DNA of 64,000 bases. Source: Haloimpatiens massiliensis. GTDB taxonomy: Bacteria; Bacillota; Clostridia; Clostridiales; Clostridiaceae. Below are positions 36,600 through 45,894 of this stretch, piece after piece. The notes under the pieces are model-generated. The model was not told where the DNA came from. It was given only the letters and a program-made list of their open reading frames with translations, and did not search any database. The translations under genes and the position numbers were made by a program. The DNA lies in NCBI RefSeq assembly GCF_900184255.1, contig NZ_LT854639.1, positions 216,553-280,552 of the forward strand, given 5' to 3'. Position 1 is the stretch's first letter; every line of letters starts with the position of its first letter.

Positions 36600-36876
36600 T
36601 TATATAGCACTTGCAATCTTTTTAGTAGTATCCACATTTTCTTCAGCAAAAGTTGCAATAGATGAAATTCTTACCTTAGTTATTTCATCCACAGTATTCT
36701 TAACTGAGGATGAAATATATTTAACAATTTCATCTATTTTTCAAACATAAGAAGCTGATTGCATTGCTAGTTTTCCGATTTCCTCTGCTACCACAGAAAA
36801 ACCTTTTCCATATTCTCCGTCCCTTGCAACATCTATAAATGTATTTAAAGGAAGCAAATTAGTTTGTTTAATACCC
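36600..36876 (-). pseudogene. Remnant of a methyl-accepting chemotaxis protein
   Basis: On the minus strand the translation reads KQTNLLPLNTFIDVARDGEY, then GKGFSVVAEEIGKLAMQSAS, then an in-frame stop (TGA), then KIDEIVKYISSSVKNTVDEI and onward to a final stop at 36600. The first part is the signalling hairpin tip of chemoreceptors (compare QINLLSLNAAIEAARAGESG of the intact receptor at 47749). The N-terminal two-thirds of the gene is missing. No ribosome site or start precedes the remnant. Confidence 0.85.
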
Positions 36877-37145
36877 TAATGGTATATACTAAATTCTAAT
36901 ATGTTAAGCATAAGTACATATATTAAGTATAGTGAACTATTAGCTTTTTAGCTTTAAGCTTTATAGTTAGACATTTCTAGTTCTTCCTCATACTAACTCA
37001 TATAGTGACAAAATTGTAAGATTAATTTTTAGTTATATGACACTAATGAAAGAACTTCATTAAAAAATTAGTATATAATTGTATTTACCAAAGCAAATAG
37101 AAACTAATCAAATAGAAATTAATAATTTCATAGGAGGAATATAAA

Positions 37146-37826
37146 ATGATCGAAATAAAAAATGTATCTAAAATTTACAAAATGGGTAAAGAAGAAGTTA
37201 TAGCCTTAGATAATGTAAGTTTAAAAATAGAATCTGGTGAATTTGTTTCAATAGTAGGACCTTCTGGTTCTGGTAAATCTACTCTTATGCATCTAATAGG
37301 TGGACTTGATACCTCAACAAAAGGAAGTATTTATGTAGAAGGAAATGATATAAGTAAATTAAAAGACAAAGCTATGTCGAAATATAGAAATGAAAAAATC
37401 GGATTTATATTCCAAGCTTTTAACTTAGAAAATACTCAAACAGCCTTAGAAAATGTTATGATGCCACTAATTTTTTCAGGAGTTGGAAATAGTGAAAGAA
37501 AAAGAAGAGCATTAAAGGCACTGGATTTAGTTGGTCTTTCTGATAAAGTTAAACATAGACCTATGGAAATGTCTGGTGGACAAAGACAAAGGGTTAGTAT
37601 TGCAAGAGCAATCGTAAATTCTCCTGAAATAATATTTGCAGACGAACCTACTGGTAACCTTGATTCAAAAACTGGAGCTGCAATAATGGATTTATTAAAA
37701 GATTTAAATTCTAAAGGCTACACTATAATAATGGTTACACATAACAATGAACAAGCAATAGAAGCAAAGAGAGTAATTAGAATCAAGGACGGTAAAATTC
37801 AGGAGGTCGATAAAAATGAAATTTAG
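37146..37826 (+). CDS. ABC transporter ATP-binding protein (MacB/LolD type)
   Basis: A 226-residue ATPase with Walker A GPSGSGKST (about 38-46), Q-loop FQAFNLENTQTALENVMMPL, signature MSGGQRQRVSIARA and Walker B IIFADEPTGNLDS, followed by the H-loop VTHNNEQA. The sequence before the signature is typical of MacB/LolD-like mechanotransmission transporters, often used for export of peptides, antibiotics or for lipoprotein work. Its last codons overlap the first permease gene by 11 nt, and three genes form an operon. Ribosome site GGAGG. Confidence 0.95.
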   Translation: MIEIKNVSKIYKMGKEEVIALDNVSLKIESGEFVSIVGPSGSGKSTLMHLIGGLDTSTKGSIYVEGNDISKLKDKAMSKYRNEKIGFIFQAFNLENTQTALENVMMPLIFSGVGNSERKRRALKALDLVGLSDKVKHRPMEMSGGQRQRVSIARAIVNSPEIIFADEPTGNLDSKTGAAIMDLLKDLNSKGYTIIMVTHNNEQAIEAKRVIRIKDGKIQEVDKNEI

Positions 37827-39159
37827 TGATTCAATAAAACTTGCTTTTAGCAATCTAAAAAAACGAAAAGGAAGAACATTTTTAACAGCTTTAGCTGTAG
37901 CAATAGGTACTACACTAGTTGTAACTATGGTAGGATTAGGCTCAACAGGTGAAAAGTATATTTTAGATGAAATGAGTAAACATAGTAACATAAAAAAAAT
38001 AAATGTATATCCTCAAAAATATCAAAGTTTCGACGAAATGATGAATGAATCTACTGATGAAAATACATACTATGAAGAACTTATGGAAAAAAGATTTAAA
38101 AAAATAGACAACAACACAGTAGATAAAATGAAAAATTTAAAAGGTGTAAATGAAATCTCTGCATCAGTTTTTAGTAAAATTTCAGAAATAAAAATTGGAA
38201 ATAAAAATCTAAAAAAATCTTTATCAATTCTTGGATATAAGGATGCAAAAATATTTCTAAGTGATGAAATAAAAGCATTAGAATTAAAAAATAAAGATTT
38301 TAAACCTATAATCGCAGGTAGAAGCTTAACAAAAAATGATAAAGACGGCATGCTTATATCTCAAAAAACCTTAAAAGAAATGGGTATTACTGATTACAAA
38401 TCAGTAGTTGGAAAAAATTTCACTATAACATCAAATCAAGCTAGTAATGGAATGAAGCTAAAACCATTAAATAAAGCAGGAAAAGTTATTGGAGTTATTA
38501 ATGAAAAAATAGATGTATATAGTGGCAAAATTGTAGTACCCTTAGAAACATCATTAGAATTTAAAAGCTTTGAAGATTTAGACGCTAAATCTTTTGAAAA
38601 TAAAGGCTACAATAGTATAAATATATTTGCAAAAGATGAAGACAGCGTAAAAACCGTAGGTAAACAACTTAAGACAATGGGTTACCAATATGAATCATAT
38701 GAGGTAATCTCAGAACAAGTTAAAAGTGTATTTGCAGTACTAAAAGGTATACTTTCCTCTCTTGGAATAATAGTATTATTCGTTGCAGCTTTAGGAATCA
38801 TAAACACAATGATTATGTCTATTTATGAAAGAACAAAATCTATTGGAATAATGAAATCCATAGGAGCATCTACAACTAACATAAAGAACATTTTTATCGT
38901 AGAATCCGGAACTATAGGATTTATAGGTGGCTTAATGGGATTATTGTTTAGTTTGATGAACAGCAAAATTATCGAAATTGCTATGAGTGCATTTTTAAAA
39001 AGTAAAGGTTCTGCAGATATTGTTATTAAATTTTATATGCCTAATTGGCTTATATGGGGTTCATTAGTATTCGCTATAGTATTAGCAGTATTAGCAGGTT
39101 TATACCCTTCTGCTAGAGCAGCAAAACTTAATCCAATAGAAGCTCTAAATTCCAAATAA
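37816..39159 (+). CDS. MacB-like FtsX-domain ABC permease 1
   Basis: A 447-residue protein with one N-terminal transmembrane helix (about 20-42), a large extracytoplasmic domain (about 45-305) and three C-terminal helices with the FtsX motifs AALGIINTMIMSIYERTKSIGIMKSIGAS and a closing SARAAKLNPIEALNSK. The layout is that of MacB-type permeases. Ribosome site AGGAGG lies inside the ATPase gene. With the next permease it should form a heterodimer energised by the ATPase. Confidence 0.93.
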   Translation: MKFSDSIKLAFSNLKKRKGRTFLTALAVAIGTTLVVTMVGLGSTGEKYILDEMSKHSNIKKINVYPQKYQSFDEMMNESTDENTYYEELMEKRFKKIDNNTVDKMKNLKGVNEISASVFSKISEIKIGNKNLKKSLSILGYKDAKIFLSDEIKALELKNKDFKPIIAGRSLTKNDKDGMLISQKTLKEMGITDYKSVVGKNFTITSNQASNGMKLKPLNKAGKVIGVINEKIDVYSGKIVVPLETSLEFKSFEDLDAKSFENKGYNSINIFAKDEDSVKTVGKQLKTMGYQYESYEVISEQVKSVFAVLKGILSSLGIIVLFVAALGIINTMIMSIYERTKSIGIMKSIGASTTNIKNIFIVESGTIGFIGGLMGLLFSLMNSKIIEIAMSAFLKSKGSADIVIKFYMPNWLIWGSLVFAIVLAVLAGLYPSARAAKLNPIEALNSK

Positions 39160-39263
39160 CATATTACTAAAACCACATATTATCAAATTGTACTTAATCA
39201 AATTATATTTAATTAAACTATATATTATGAAATCGTAAATTAATGGGATGGAGATGAAATAAA

Positions 39264-40586
39264 TTGAAATTAGGCGATAGTATAAAAATGTCAATTAATG
39301 ACCTTAAAAATAGAAAAATACGAACCTTCTTAACATGCTTTTCTATAGGTATAGGAGTAATGCTTATTGTGGTTATGGGTGCATTAGGTCAAGGTTTACA
39401 AAAATGGTCCCAACAAAAATTAAATAATATGAATGATTTAAAACAAGTTTCTGTATATCCAGAAGATGCAAAAAAAAGAGATAAATTAATTAAAGAAAAT
39501 AAATATTCAAAGGAAGCAGTATTTAAAAAAATAGATTCTACTACTATTAATAAAATTAAAAAAATAAATGGTGTAGATTCTATACGCGTACAATTCGATT
39601 CCAATATTACTAGTACAAAATTTGGAGACAAAGTTGGTAAAAAAGTAGATATCATAGGCGTTGATACAAACTATACTATATTTGCTAATTCCTCAATAAA
39701 TAGTATAAAAAATAATAAACAAAACAAAAATAGAAATACAAAGCCAATTATTGCAGGAAAATCATTAAATTCAACTGATACAACTTCAGTACTTGTTGGA
39801 GAGAGATATTTAAACAAGCTAGGTATAAAAAACAATTATGAAGACATTATAGGAAAGGAAATGGAATTAAAAATAGAAATTCCTCAGCAATCCTCTTTTG
39901 TAAAAAAGGTTAAAATTGTAGGGGTCATAAATAAACTTTACTCTGATTCTAACTCAATAATAACCCCTATAAATATATCCTCTGAGATACAAGAATTTAT
40001 TTCAGAAGAAAAAAATTACTTAAATAATCGTGGACCTTCCTCATTAGTAATTGATGCTAAAACCATAAATGATGCTAAAAATATTTATAATGAAGTTAAA
40101 AAAACAGGTTATAGTGCAACTTCAAAGATAGATACCATTGAATATATGCAAAAACAATCTCAAATTTTAAATGTACTTCTTATGATAGGCGGTGTTATTG
40201 TATTACTAGTATCCTCCATTGGCGTCATTAATACTATGACTATGTCTGTTTTTGAAAAGACAAAATCTATTGGAATTATGAAAGCTTTAGGAGGCTCTAA
40301 AAGAAATATTAAAACTTTATTTATAGTACAATCTGGAACAATTGGTTTCTTTGGAGGAATACTTGGCGTTATTCTAGCATTAATCACATCTTCCACAGTA
40401 AACACCCTCGTACTTAACATAATGAAAAAGAAAGGTGTTGTTGATATAGAAACTCTTTTCATAACTCCATATTGGTTAATACTTGGTTCCATAGTACTTG
40501 CAATATTTATATCTACAATTGCTGGAATAATACCCGCTGCAAAAGCCTCAAAATTAGATCCAGTTGAATCATTAAGTTATGAATAA
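39264..40586 (+). CDS. MacB-like FtsX-domain ABC permease 2
   Basis: A 440-residue paralogue of the preceding permease, with the same layout: N-terminal helix (about 20-42), extracytoplasmic domain, then three helices with IGVINTMTMSVFEKTKSIGIMKALGGS and a C-terminal AAKASKLDPVESLSYE. The start is TTG, with GGAG about 11 nt upstream; no better start is present. A gap of about 100 bp separates it from permease 1. The two share motif order but differ widely in the extracytoplasmic part, which suits a heterodimer. The substrate is unknown; no regulator or resistance gene is adjacent. Confidence 0.92.
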   Translation: MKLGDSIKMSINDLKNRKIRTFLTCFSIGIGVMLIVVMGALGQGLQKWSQQKLNNMNDLKQVSVYPEDAKKRDKLIKENKYSKEAVFKKIDSTTINKIKKINGVDSIRVQFDSNITSTKFGDKVGKKVDIIGVDTNYTIFANSSINSIKNNKQNKNRNTKPIIAGKSLNSTDTTSVLVGERYLNKLGIKNNYEDIIGKEMELKIEIPQQSSFVKKVKIVGVINKLYSDSNSIITPINISSEIQEFISEEKNYLNNRGPSSLVIDAKTINDAKNIYNEVKKTGYSATSKIDTIEYMQKQSQILNVLLMIGGVIVLLVSSIGVINTMTMSVFEKTKSIGIMKALGGSKRNIKTLFIVQSGTIGFFGGILGVILALITSSTVNTLVLNIMKKKGVVDIETLFITPYWLILGSIVLAIFISTIAGIIPAAKASKLDPVESLSYE

Positions 40587-40787
40587 ATAAACAAATAAAT
40601 ATATATATTGTACTTGGTTACTAATTTTAATGTTTATAGTTAAAAATTTATAGGCCTGAAAGTAAAATTAAAACAAAAATTAATTGATGCTTTATATATT
40701 TCTTATGTTCAAATTCTACTTTCATATAGAAAACATAATTTGAACATAAGAATTTTAGCATCTTATAACTTAAAATATCTCTTTATG

Positions 40788-40829
40788 ATACTGGAAATAA
40801 TACAAAAATATTATTTCCAGTATTTTTGT
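40788..40829 (+). terminator. Intrinsic terminator of the ABC transporter operon
   Basis: ATACTGGAAATAATA (40788-40802) and TATTATTTCCAGTAT (40809-40823) pair perfectly, followed by TTTTTGT. Confidence 0.85.
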
Positions 40830-40926
40830 ATAAATACCCCAATTACCATATTTAAAGTAAAAACTAGTGTTTTATTGCATAATATATTTTAAAAATAGAA
40901 TTTGCATAACGCAATTTAAAATAAAG

Positions 40927-40954
40927 TTGATTTAATTGCAAAAATGTGTATAAT
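40927..40954 (+). promoter_or_regulatory. Sigma-A-type promoter upstream of the hemerythrin gene
   Basis: TTGATT (40927-40932) and TATAAT (40949-40954) with a 16-bp spacer, about 115 bp before the start codon. Confidence 0.6.
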
Positions 40955-41070
40955 AACAATTGTACACAATAATAATTATTACATAATATTAATTTTATAA
41001 TTTATTGCCTATTAACACTTTAGATATAAATTTATTAATAATCATATATTTTTAAAGGGGGAATATAAAT

Positions 41071-41478
41071 ATGATTAAATGGAAAGAAGAATATAACATA
41101 GGTATTGAATTAATTGATAATCAACATAAAAAATTATTTAGCATAGCAAATGAAGCATATGCTCTTTTAAAAAATGAATTTTGCATGGATAAATATGATA
41201 AAATTGTATCTATATTAGTAGAACTAAAAGACTATGCCATATATCACTTTAATTCAGAAGAAGAATATATGACGAAAATAGGATATAACAAATTCTTTTC
41301 TCAAAAAATGGAACATGAGTATTTTGTAAATAAAATTAAAGAGATTGATTTCGACAAAATTGATATAAATCAAGATAAATACATACTTGATATATTAAAT
41401 TTCATAATTAACTGGATAACCAATCACATTATTTCTAAGGATAAACTTATAAAGGAACCTTCTAAAAAAAATCTATAA
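41071..41478 (+). CDS. Bacteriohemerythrin
   Basis: A 135-residue protein of the length and motif order of single-domain hemerythrins, which bind O2 at a di-iron centre. Seen ligands: His19 (IDNQHKKLF), His59 and Glu63 (YHFNSEEEY), His82 (EHEYF), His119 and Asp124 (ITNHIISKD). The position expected to hold the paired His of the HKxEH motif is Gln78 (SQKMEH), so one iron ligand is changed. In an anaerobe such proteins may protect against oxygen or deliver it to a sensor. Monocistronic, ribosome site AGGGGG; a family-B hairpin with T-run terminates it. Confidence 0.88.
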   Translation: MIKWKEEYNIGIELIDNQHKKLFSIANEAYALLKNEFCMDKYDKIVSILVELKDYAIYHFNSEEEYMTKIGYNKFFSQKMEHEYFVNKIKEIDFDKIDINQDKYILDILNFIINWITNHIISKDKLIKEPSKKNL

Positions 41479-41542
41479 GTTTTTTAAGTTTTTTAAGTTC
41501 ATAAAGTTTAAAGTTTATAGGGATAATTTAAATTTATTTATA

Positions 41543-41582
41543 GGGACGGTTAAGAATTAATAAATTAATTCTTAACCGTCCC
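41543..41582. terminator. Family-B palindrome as bidirectional terminator, copy B1
   Basis: GGGACGGTTAAGAATTAA (41543-41560) pairs perfectly with TTAATTCTTAACCGTCCC (41565-41582), an 18-bp stem with a 4-nt loop, followed by CCTTTTTCTTTTT. It lies between the convergent hemerythrin and lysA genes. Confidence 0.85.
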
Positions 41583-41645
41583 CTTTTTCTTTTTGCCTTT
41601 TATTCACTTTTTATTTTAAGCTCTCTTAATAACTTCAATAAATAT

Positions 41646-41675
41646 CGACAAATATCGGCAGGTGCCTGGCACCTA
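41646..41675 (+). repeat. Family-A REP-like palindrome, copy A10
   Basis: TCGACAAATATCGGCAG followed by GTGCCTGGCACCT. It lies directly beyond the lysA stop codon and is the last family-A copy seen in the window. Confidence 0.9.
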
Positions 41676-41677
41676 AC

Positions 41678-42967
41678 TTATATTTCATTAGAAATCAATT
41701 CTTCATAGGATTGTCTTTTGCATATAATTCTATCTTGCCTATCTTTTATAAGAACCACTGGAGCTTTCGGTATTTTATTGTAATTACTACACATAGAATA
41801 TCCATAAGCTCCAGTAGAAAATACAGCTAATATGTCTCCACTTTCTGCTCTAGGTACTTGGACATTACTTAACAATATATCACCAGATTCACAGCATTTA
41901 CCTGATATAGTTACGGTTTCCTTATCTTGTCCAACCACATTATTTGCAATAACACATTCATATTGCGCATTATAAAGAGCTGGTCTTATATTATCTGACA
42001 TACCCCCATCCACCGATACATATTTTCTAATTTCTGGTATGTCTTTTATAGCTCCAATGGTGTAAAGAGTAATTCCAGCATTACCAGCTATACTCCTGCC
42101 AGGTTCTATCACAAGCACTGGCTTTTTTATATTTAACTGGTCACAGGTTATTTCTGCTTTATTTATAATTGTACTACAGTATTCTTTAATAGTTTTAGGT
42201 TCATCTCCTTCTGTATAATATATTCCGAACCCTCCTCCTAAATCCAATTCCTCTATCTCAAAATTGAATTGCTCTTTTATACCTTTAATAATATTCAGCA
42301 TTATTTCTACTTCATCTTCAAAAGGCTGCAAATCAAAAATTTGCGATCCTATATGGCAATGTAATCCCCTTAAATACACATTAGACAGCTCTATTGCTTT
42401 TTTAACAGCATCCTCTGTACCATTATTCATCATAGTAAATCCAAATTTAGAATCAACTTGCCCTGTTTTTATATAATCATGGGTATGTGCTTCAATCCCA
42501 GGTGTTATTCTAAGAATAACATTTTGAGTTACCCCATATTTTTTAGCTATATAATTTATTTTTTCCATTTCATAAAGATTATCTACTACAAATGTCCCTA
42601 CACCATATTTTATACCCATTTGTATTTCTTCATTAGTTTTATTATTTCCATGAAAATAAACCTTACTCATAGGAAATCCACTCTTAAATGCAGTATACAA
42701 TTCTCCACCAGATACTACATCAAGGCAAAGCCCTTCCTGATTAATTATCTGACACATAGCAATAGTCAAAAAAGCTTTACCTGCATATGCTACTTTGTTT
42801 CCTTGACTAACTCTAAAATTATTATAGAATTCTCTGCAATTTCTTCTAATCATATTTTCATCCATAACATAAAGTGGCGTACCATATTTCTCAACTAACT
42901 TTTCGCAACTTATTCCTTGAATAAATAATTGGTTATCAATAACACTCATTCCATTAAAAATTTTCAT
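41678..42967 (-). CDS. lysA: Diaminopimelate decarboxylase
   Basis: A 429-residue PLP enzyme that converts meso-diaminopimelate to lysine, the last step of lysine synthesis. The PLP lysine is in KVAYAGKAFLTIAM (near residue 62), the glycine loop is ELDLGGGFGIYY, and the substrate-binding CCESGDIL and AYGYSMCSNYNK motifs follow. Length and motif order are normal. Ribosome site GGAGGG. A lysine riboswitch and terminator occupy the leader, so expression should fall when lysine is plentiful. Confidence 0.96.
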   Translation of the reverse strand: MKIFNGMSVIDNQLFIQGISCEKLVEKYGTPLYVMDENMIRRNCREFYNNFRVSQGNKVAYAGKAFLTIAMCQIINQEGLCLDVVSGGELYTAFKSGFPMSKVYFHGNNKTNEEIQMGIKYGVGTFVVDNLYEMEKINYIAKKYGVTQNVILRITPGIEAHTHDYIKTGQVDSKFGFTMMNNGTEDAVKKAIELSNVYLRGLHCHIGSQIFDLQPFEDEVEIMLNIIKGIKEQFNFEIEELDLGGGFGIYYTEGDEPKTIKEYCSTIINKAEITCDQLNIKKPVLVIEPGRSIAGNAGITLYTIGAIKDIPEIRKYVSVDGGMSDNIRPALYNAQYECVIANNVVGQDKETVTISGKCCESGDILLSNVQVPRAESGDILAVFSTGAYGYSMCSNYNKIPKAPVVLIKDRQDRIICKRQSYEELISNEI

Positions 42968-43173
42968 TTGTATTCCCTCCTATAGTTTGTGTTAGTTGAC
43001 TAGGATACCACAGGATGACTGCTTTTTCTTAAAGTTTACTTTGTGGTAATTAATTTTCATAATTAACTTTTAGCAATCAATTTTTAACATTTAATTTTTC
43101 TAATCTTATATTATTAATTGTTTTTATTAATTACTTTTTATCAATTATTTTTATTAACTTCTTTACTAACTTA

Positions 43174-43213
43174 CCAAAAAATAAATGCAATGAAGGAACA
43201 CCTTCATTGCATT
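43174..43213 (-). terminator. Expression-platform terminator of the lysine riboswitch
   Basis: On the minus strand AATGCAATGAAGG (43213-43201) pairs with CCTTCATTGCATT (43196-43184), a perfect 13-bp stem, followed by TTATTTTTT. It lies between aptamer and lysA. Confidence 0.9.
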
Positions 43214-43237
43214 AAACTCAAAAAAATAGCAACTTTG

Positions 43238-43408
43238 TGTACCTTGTAGCTCTCCACTCTTACTAAGTGACAGTCTTACATATATTCTACGCAAAACCAG
43301 AAAGCATTTTTGCTAATAACTTTCTTCGGCCATGCCTCCTTTCATTATTCTTCAAAGCTTGCAGCTCCAAATAATTACTATTAGACACAGCACCTCTACC
43401 CTAGGTAA
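43238..43408 (-). ncRNA. Lysine riboswitch (L box) aptamer
   Basis: On the minus strand the conserved parts appear in order: GGGTAGAGGTGC at the 5' side of P1, AAAGGAGGCATGGCCGAAGA with the following AAGT, CTTTCTGG, ACTGTCACTTAGT, and the closing GTGGAGAGCTAC. P1 pairs GTTACCTAGGGTAG with CTACAAGGTAC. Known L boxes bind lysine and promote termination. Its place upstream of lysA fits fully. Confidence 0.93.
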
Positions 43409-43496
43409 CTAACTATAATTTAATTTTATTAATCTTATTAATTTTAAAACTTATTAAAAAATATACTATCACATTTATTGTTTGAATGCAAGACAA

Positions 43497-43514
43497 AATT
43501 CTTAACTGTCCCTT
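43497..43514 (-). repeat. Family-B half-site, copy B2
   Basis: AATTCTTAACTGTCCCTTT, one arm of the family-B palindrome, without its partner. Confidence 0.6.
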
Positions 43515-43688
43515 TATCTCTCTTTATCCCTTTCCTTTATCTACATAATATTAGTTGTGCACATAACACATAATATTAATTGTATTAATTAAATGGAATA
43601 ATTTGCACAGATAGGTTCATTGCGAGTATAATATTCTTGGATTCTTAATATAGTATGGATTCTTAATATAAAAATGAGGTGAAATAAA

Positions 43689-44620
43689 ATGAAAATTTCT
43701 AAGAAAATTCTTATGATACTGTTATGTGTGATGATTACAGCGCTATGCGGTTGCAAAGAAAAAAATAATAAAACTGTGTACAATAATAATCAAGAAACAT
43801 CTATGAAATCAACAGAAGAAAAAAACAAATTAAATAAAGATAATAATAATCCACAAAAAGATACTAAAGATACTGTGAAAAAAGATATGAAAAATAATCT
43901 AAATAATAAAAAAGAAAAAGATTTTCCAAAAAACATTCCCTTAAAACACAATAATGAAGATATCTGTATACTTATGTATCATTCTATCGACTATGAAAAA
44001 AACAATAATTTAAGAATGCCTAAAGAAAAATTTAGTGAACAAATGAAATATATAAAAGATAATGGCTATACGACTCTTACAGTTAGTCAATTGCATGATT
44101 TTATAGAAAAGGACAGTCCTATACCTAAAAAATCTGTAGTTATAACGCTAGATGATGGATACGCAGATAATTATACTAATGCTTATCCAATACTAAAAAA
44201 ATATGGCATAAATGCTACTATATTTGTAATTACCGATTCTATAGACAAAGATAATTCCTACTTAAACTCAAAACAAATAAAAGAATTACAAAATAATGGA
44301 ATTGACATACAAAGTCATACTACAAATCATCAAGAACTACATAGACTTCCTTATGAAAAGCAACTGTAAACTTTAAAAGACTCTAAAGAAGTATTAGAAA
44401 ATTTATTAAATAAAAAAATAACCTGTATAGCTTATCCATGTGGTAAATATAATAATGATACCATAAGAGCAGCTAAAGAAGCCGGATATACCATGGCTCT
44501 TGCAACAGGTGGTAGACTTGGTAAAAAATCCGATGGCATATACGGTATATATACGGTATAAAAAGAATTGGTGTATATGCTGACAATGGAATGAATATAG
44601 TTAGAGCATATCTCAAATAA
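43689..44620 (+). pseudogene. Polysaccharide deacetylase lipoprotein, broken by a stop and an 11-bp duplication
   Basis: A lipoprotein signal (MITALCGC) and a Lys/Asn-rich spacer lead to a NodB-type deacetylase domain: ICILMYHSIDYE, VVITLDDGYADNYTNAYPIL and DIQSHTTNHQELH. An in-frame TAA follows YEKQL (44367-44369). The frame then continues with TLKDSKEVLENLLNKK and IAYPCGKYNNDTIRAAKEAG up to a tandem copy of ATATACGGTAT (44538-44548 and 44549-44559) that shifts the frame. With one copy removed the end reads IKRIGVYADNGMNIVRAYLK and a stop at 44620. Two lesions make activity unlikely. Ribosome site GAGGTG. Confidence 0.88.
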
Positions 44621-44640
44621 GAAAAGAAAAAAAGAAAAAA

Positions 44641-44660
44641 AAGGGACGGTTAATTTTTAA
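44641..44660 (+). repeat. Family-B half-site, copy B3
   Basis: AAGGGACGGTTAATTTTTAA, facing the cluster B4 on the other side of RAYT 2. Confidence 0.75.
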
Positions 44661-44662
44661 GA

Positions 44663-44733
44663 AAAAAGGGGTATTTAAATTTTACATAATAATAATATTT
44701 ATGTAGTTTATATAATAGATTTCCCCTTTTGTT
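44663..44733. terminator. Likely intrinsic terminator after the deacetylase pseudogene
   Basis: AAAAAAGGGG and CCCCTTTT pair around a long AT-rich loop, with T-rich sequence beyond. Confidence 0.5.
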
Positions 44734-44979
44734 CTTCTTATATTTATCGTAAACATTTAATCATTTAATCACTTATTTAACTTAATTTCGCATTATATTT
44801 ACTATATTTTTTAGCTATTAATGGATTTCACTTATGATAATAGGCTTGTACATATTAAAAATATACATGTAGATAAAACTTTCTATTAAATTAAAAATAA
44901 AAGGCTTATTGTTAAATTAAACAAAAAATTAATTCAATTTTATAATCTAAGTTCACACTCTCTAATTTTATTAGGATAC

Positions 44980-45894
44980 CTATGTTTGGTATTGGAAAAT
45001 AAATTTCTCTATTATATTTCTATATTTATCTTCTGTTGATATAAGCTCAACTCCAATAGAACAAAGCTTTGACACCCTTGATTGAGTTATATTTCCAAAT
45101 ATCTTACATATGTCACTACACTTAAAATCACAAAGACACCTCATTAAAAGCGCAGCGAGTGCCCTAGCAACCTTAGTATTTCTACTGTTTTTTACATATA
45201 ACATTACTTTTTTTATGCCTGTTTCTTCTGCTACAAATTCCATTATTTTATCAGGATCAAAATCCCTTATCAATACTGTTTTTTCACTTCTGTATTCTGT
45301 CTTTTGGTCTTCAAATTCTATTTCTTTCTTTAATCTTTCCTCATCACAAATATACACAAACTTCATGTAATTTTCTCTTGCATTTAATACATTTGAGCCA
45401 AAGAATTTCATTACATACTCTTCATCTAAAAGCCCTGTTTTATCTTTCTCAAGACCTAAATATACTTTTAAACTTGAATACTTATATTTTTCTGGCTGAT
45501 GTTCATATCCCCTTATTTTCAATGGATTATTATGAATATATGCTGATAAAACTACTAAATACCTGTCTGTATCCACTATTTTGCTCTTAAATCTATCTTG
45601 AAATAAGTGCCCACGTCTTTTGTGAATTTTATTAAATGTTATAGCGTATTTAAAATTTAAACCATGCATTATTTTTGATATGTCCGCACCATTAGAATCA
45701 ATCATAAAATGAGCGTGGTTAGTCATCATGCAGTATGCATATACCTTAAATTTATACATTTGTTGCCTTTTTTTCATTTCTTCTAAATAGATATCCTTAT
45801 CTTTATCTTTCTTAAATAATGGTACTTCACTTATACTTCTTATCATTACATGATATATAGCATCGTCCTCTTTTATTCTTTCTCCTCTTGGCAT
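44980..45894 (-). CDS. REP-associated tyrosine transposase (RAYT 2) with C-terminal helical extension
   Basis: A 304-residue protein. The first 150 residues are a Y1/HUH transposase domain with NHAHFMI (His60, His62), a Tyr-bearing helix (HGLNFKYAITFN), GHLFQDRFKSKIV and YIHNNPLK. The remaining 150 residues are an extension with a DnaA-like or helix-turn-helix segment (ALAALLMRCLCDFKCSDICK and ITQSRVSKLC), found in the larger RAYT group. It differs clearly from RAYT 1. Family-B repeats flank it on both sides (44641 and 46023 onwards), which makes them its likely substrates. Confidence 0.9.
   Translation of the reverse strand: MPRGERIKEDDAIYHVMIRSISEVPLFKKDKDKDIYLEEMKKRQQMYKFKVYAYCMMTNHAHFMIDSNGADISKIMHGLNFKYAITFNKIHKRRGHLFQDRFKSKIVDTDRYLVVLSAYIHNNPLKIRGYEHQPEKYKYSSLKVYLGLEKDKTGLLDEEYVMKFFGSNVLNARENYMKFVYICDEERLKKEIEFEDQKTEYRSEKTVLIRDFDPDKIMEFVAEETGIKKVMLYVKNSRNTKVARALAALLMRCLCDFKCSDICKIFGNITQSRVSKLCSIGVELISTEDKYRNIIEKFIFQYQT

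Larger units (their letters stand above)
40587..41070. other. Intergenic with two palindromes and a promoter, no gene
   Basis: Contains a 16-bp perfect inverted repeat, TTCTTATGTTCAAATT (40700-40715) with AATTTGAACATAAGAA (40737-40752), then a terminator and the hemerythrin promoter, listed separately. Confidence 0.7.

Noticed and set aside
11560..41675. Family-A copies as a CRISPR array
   Set aside because: Copies are kilobases apart with no regular spacing and no cas genes are present.
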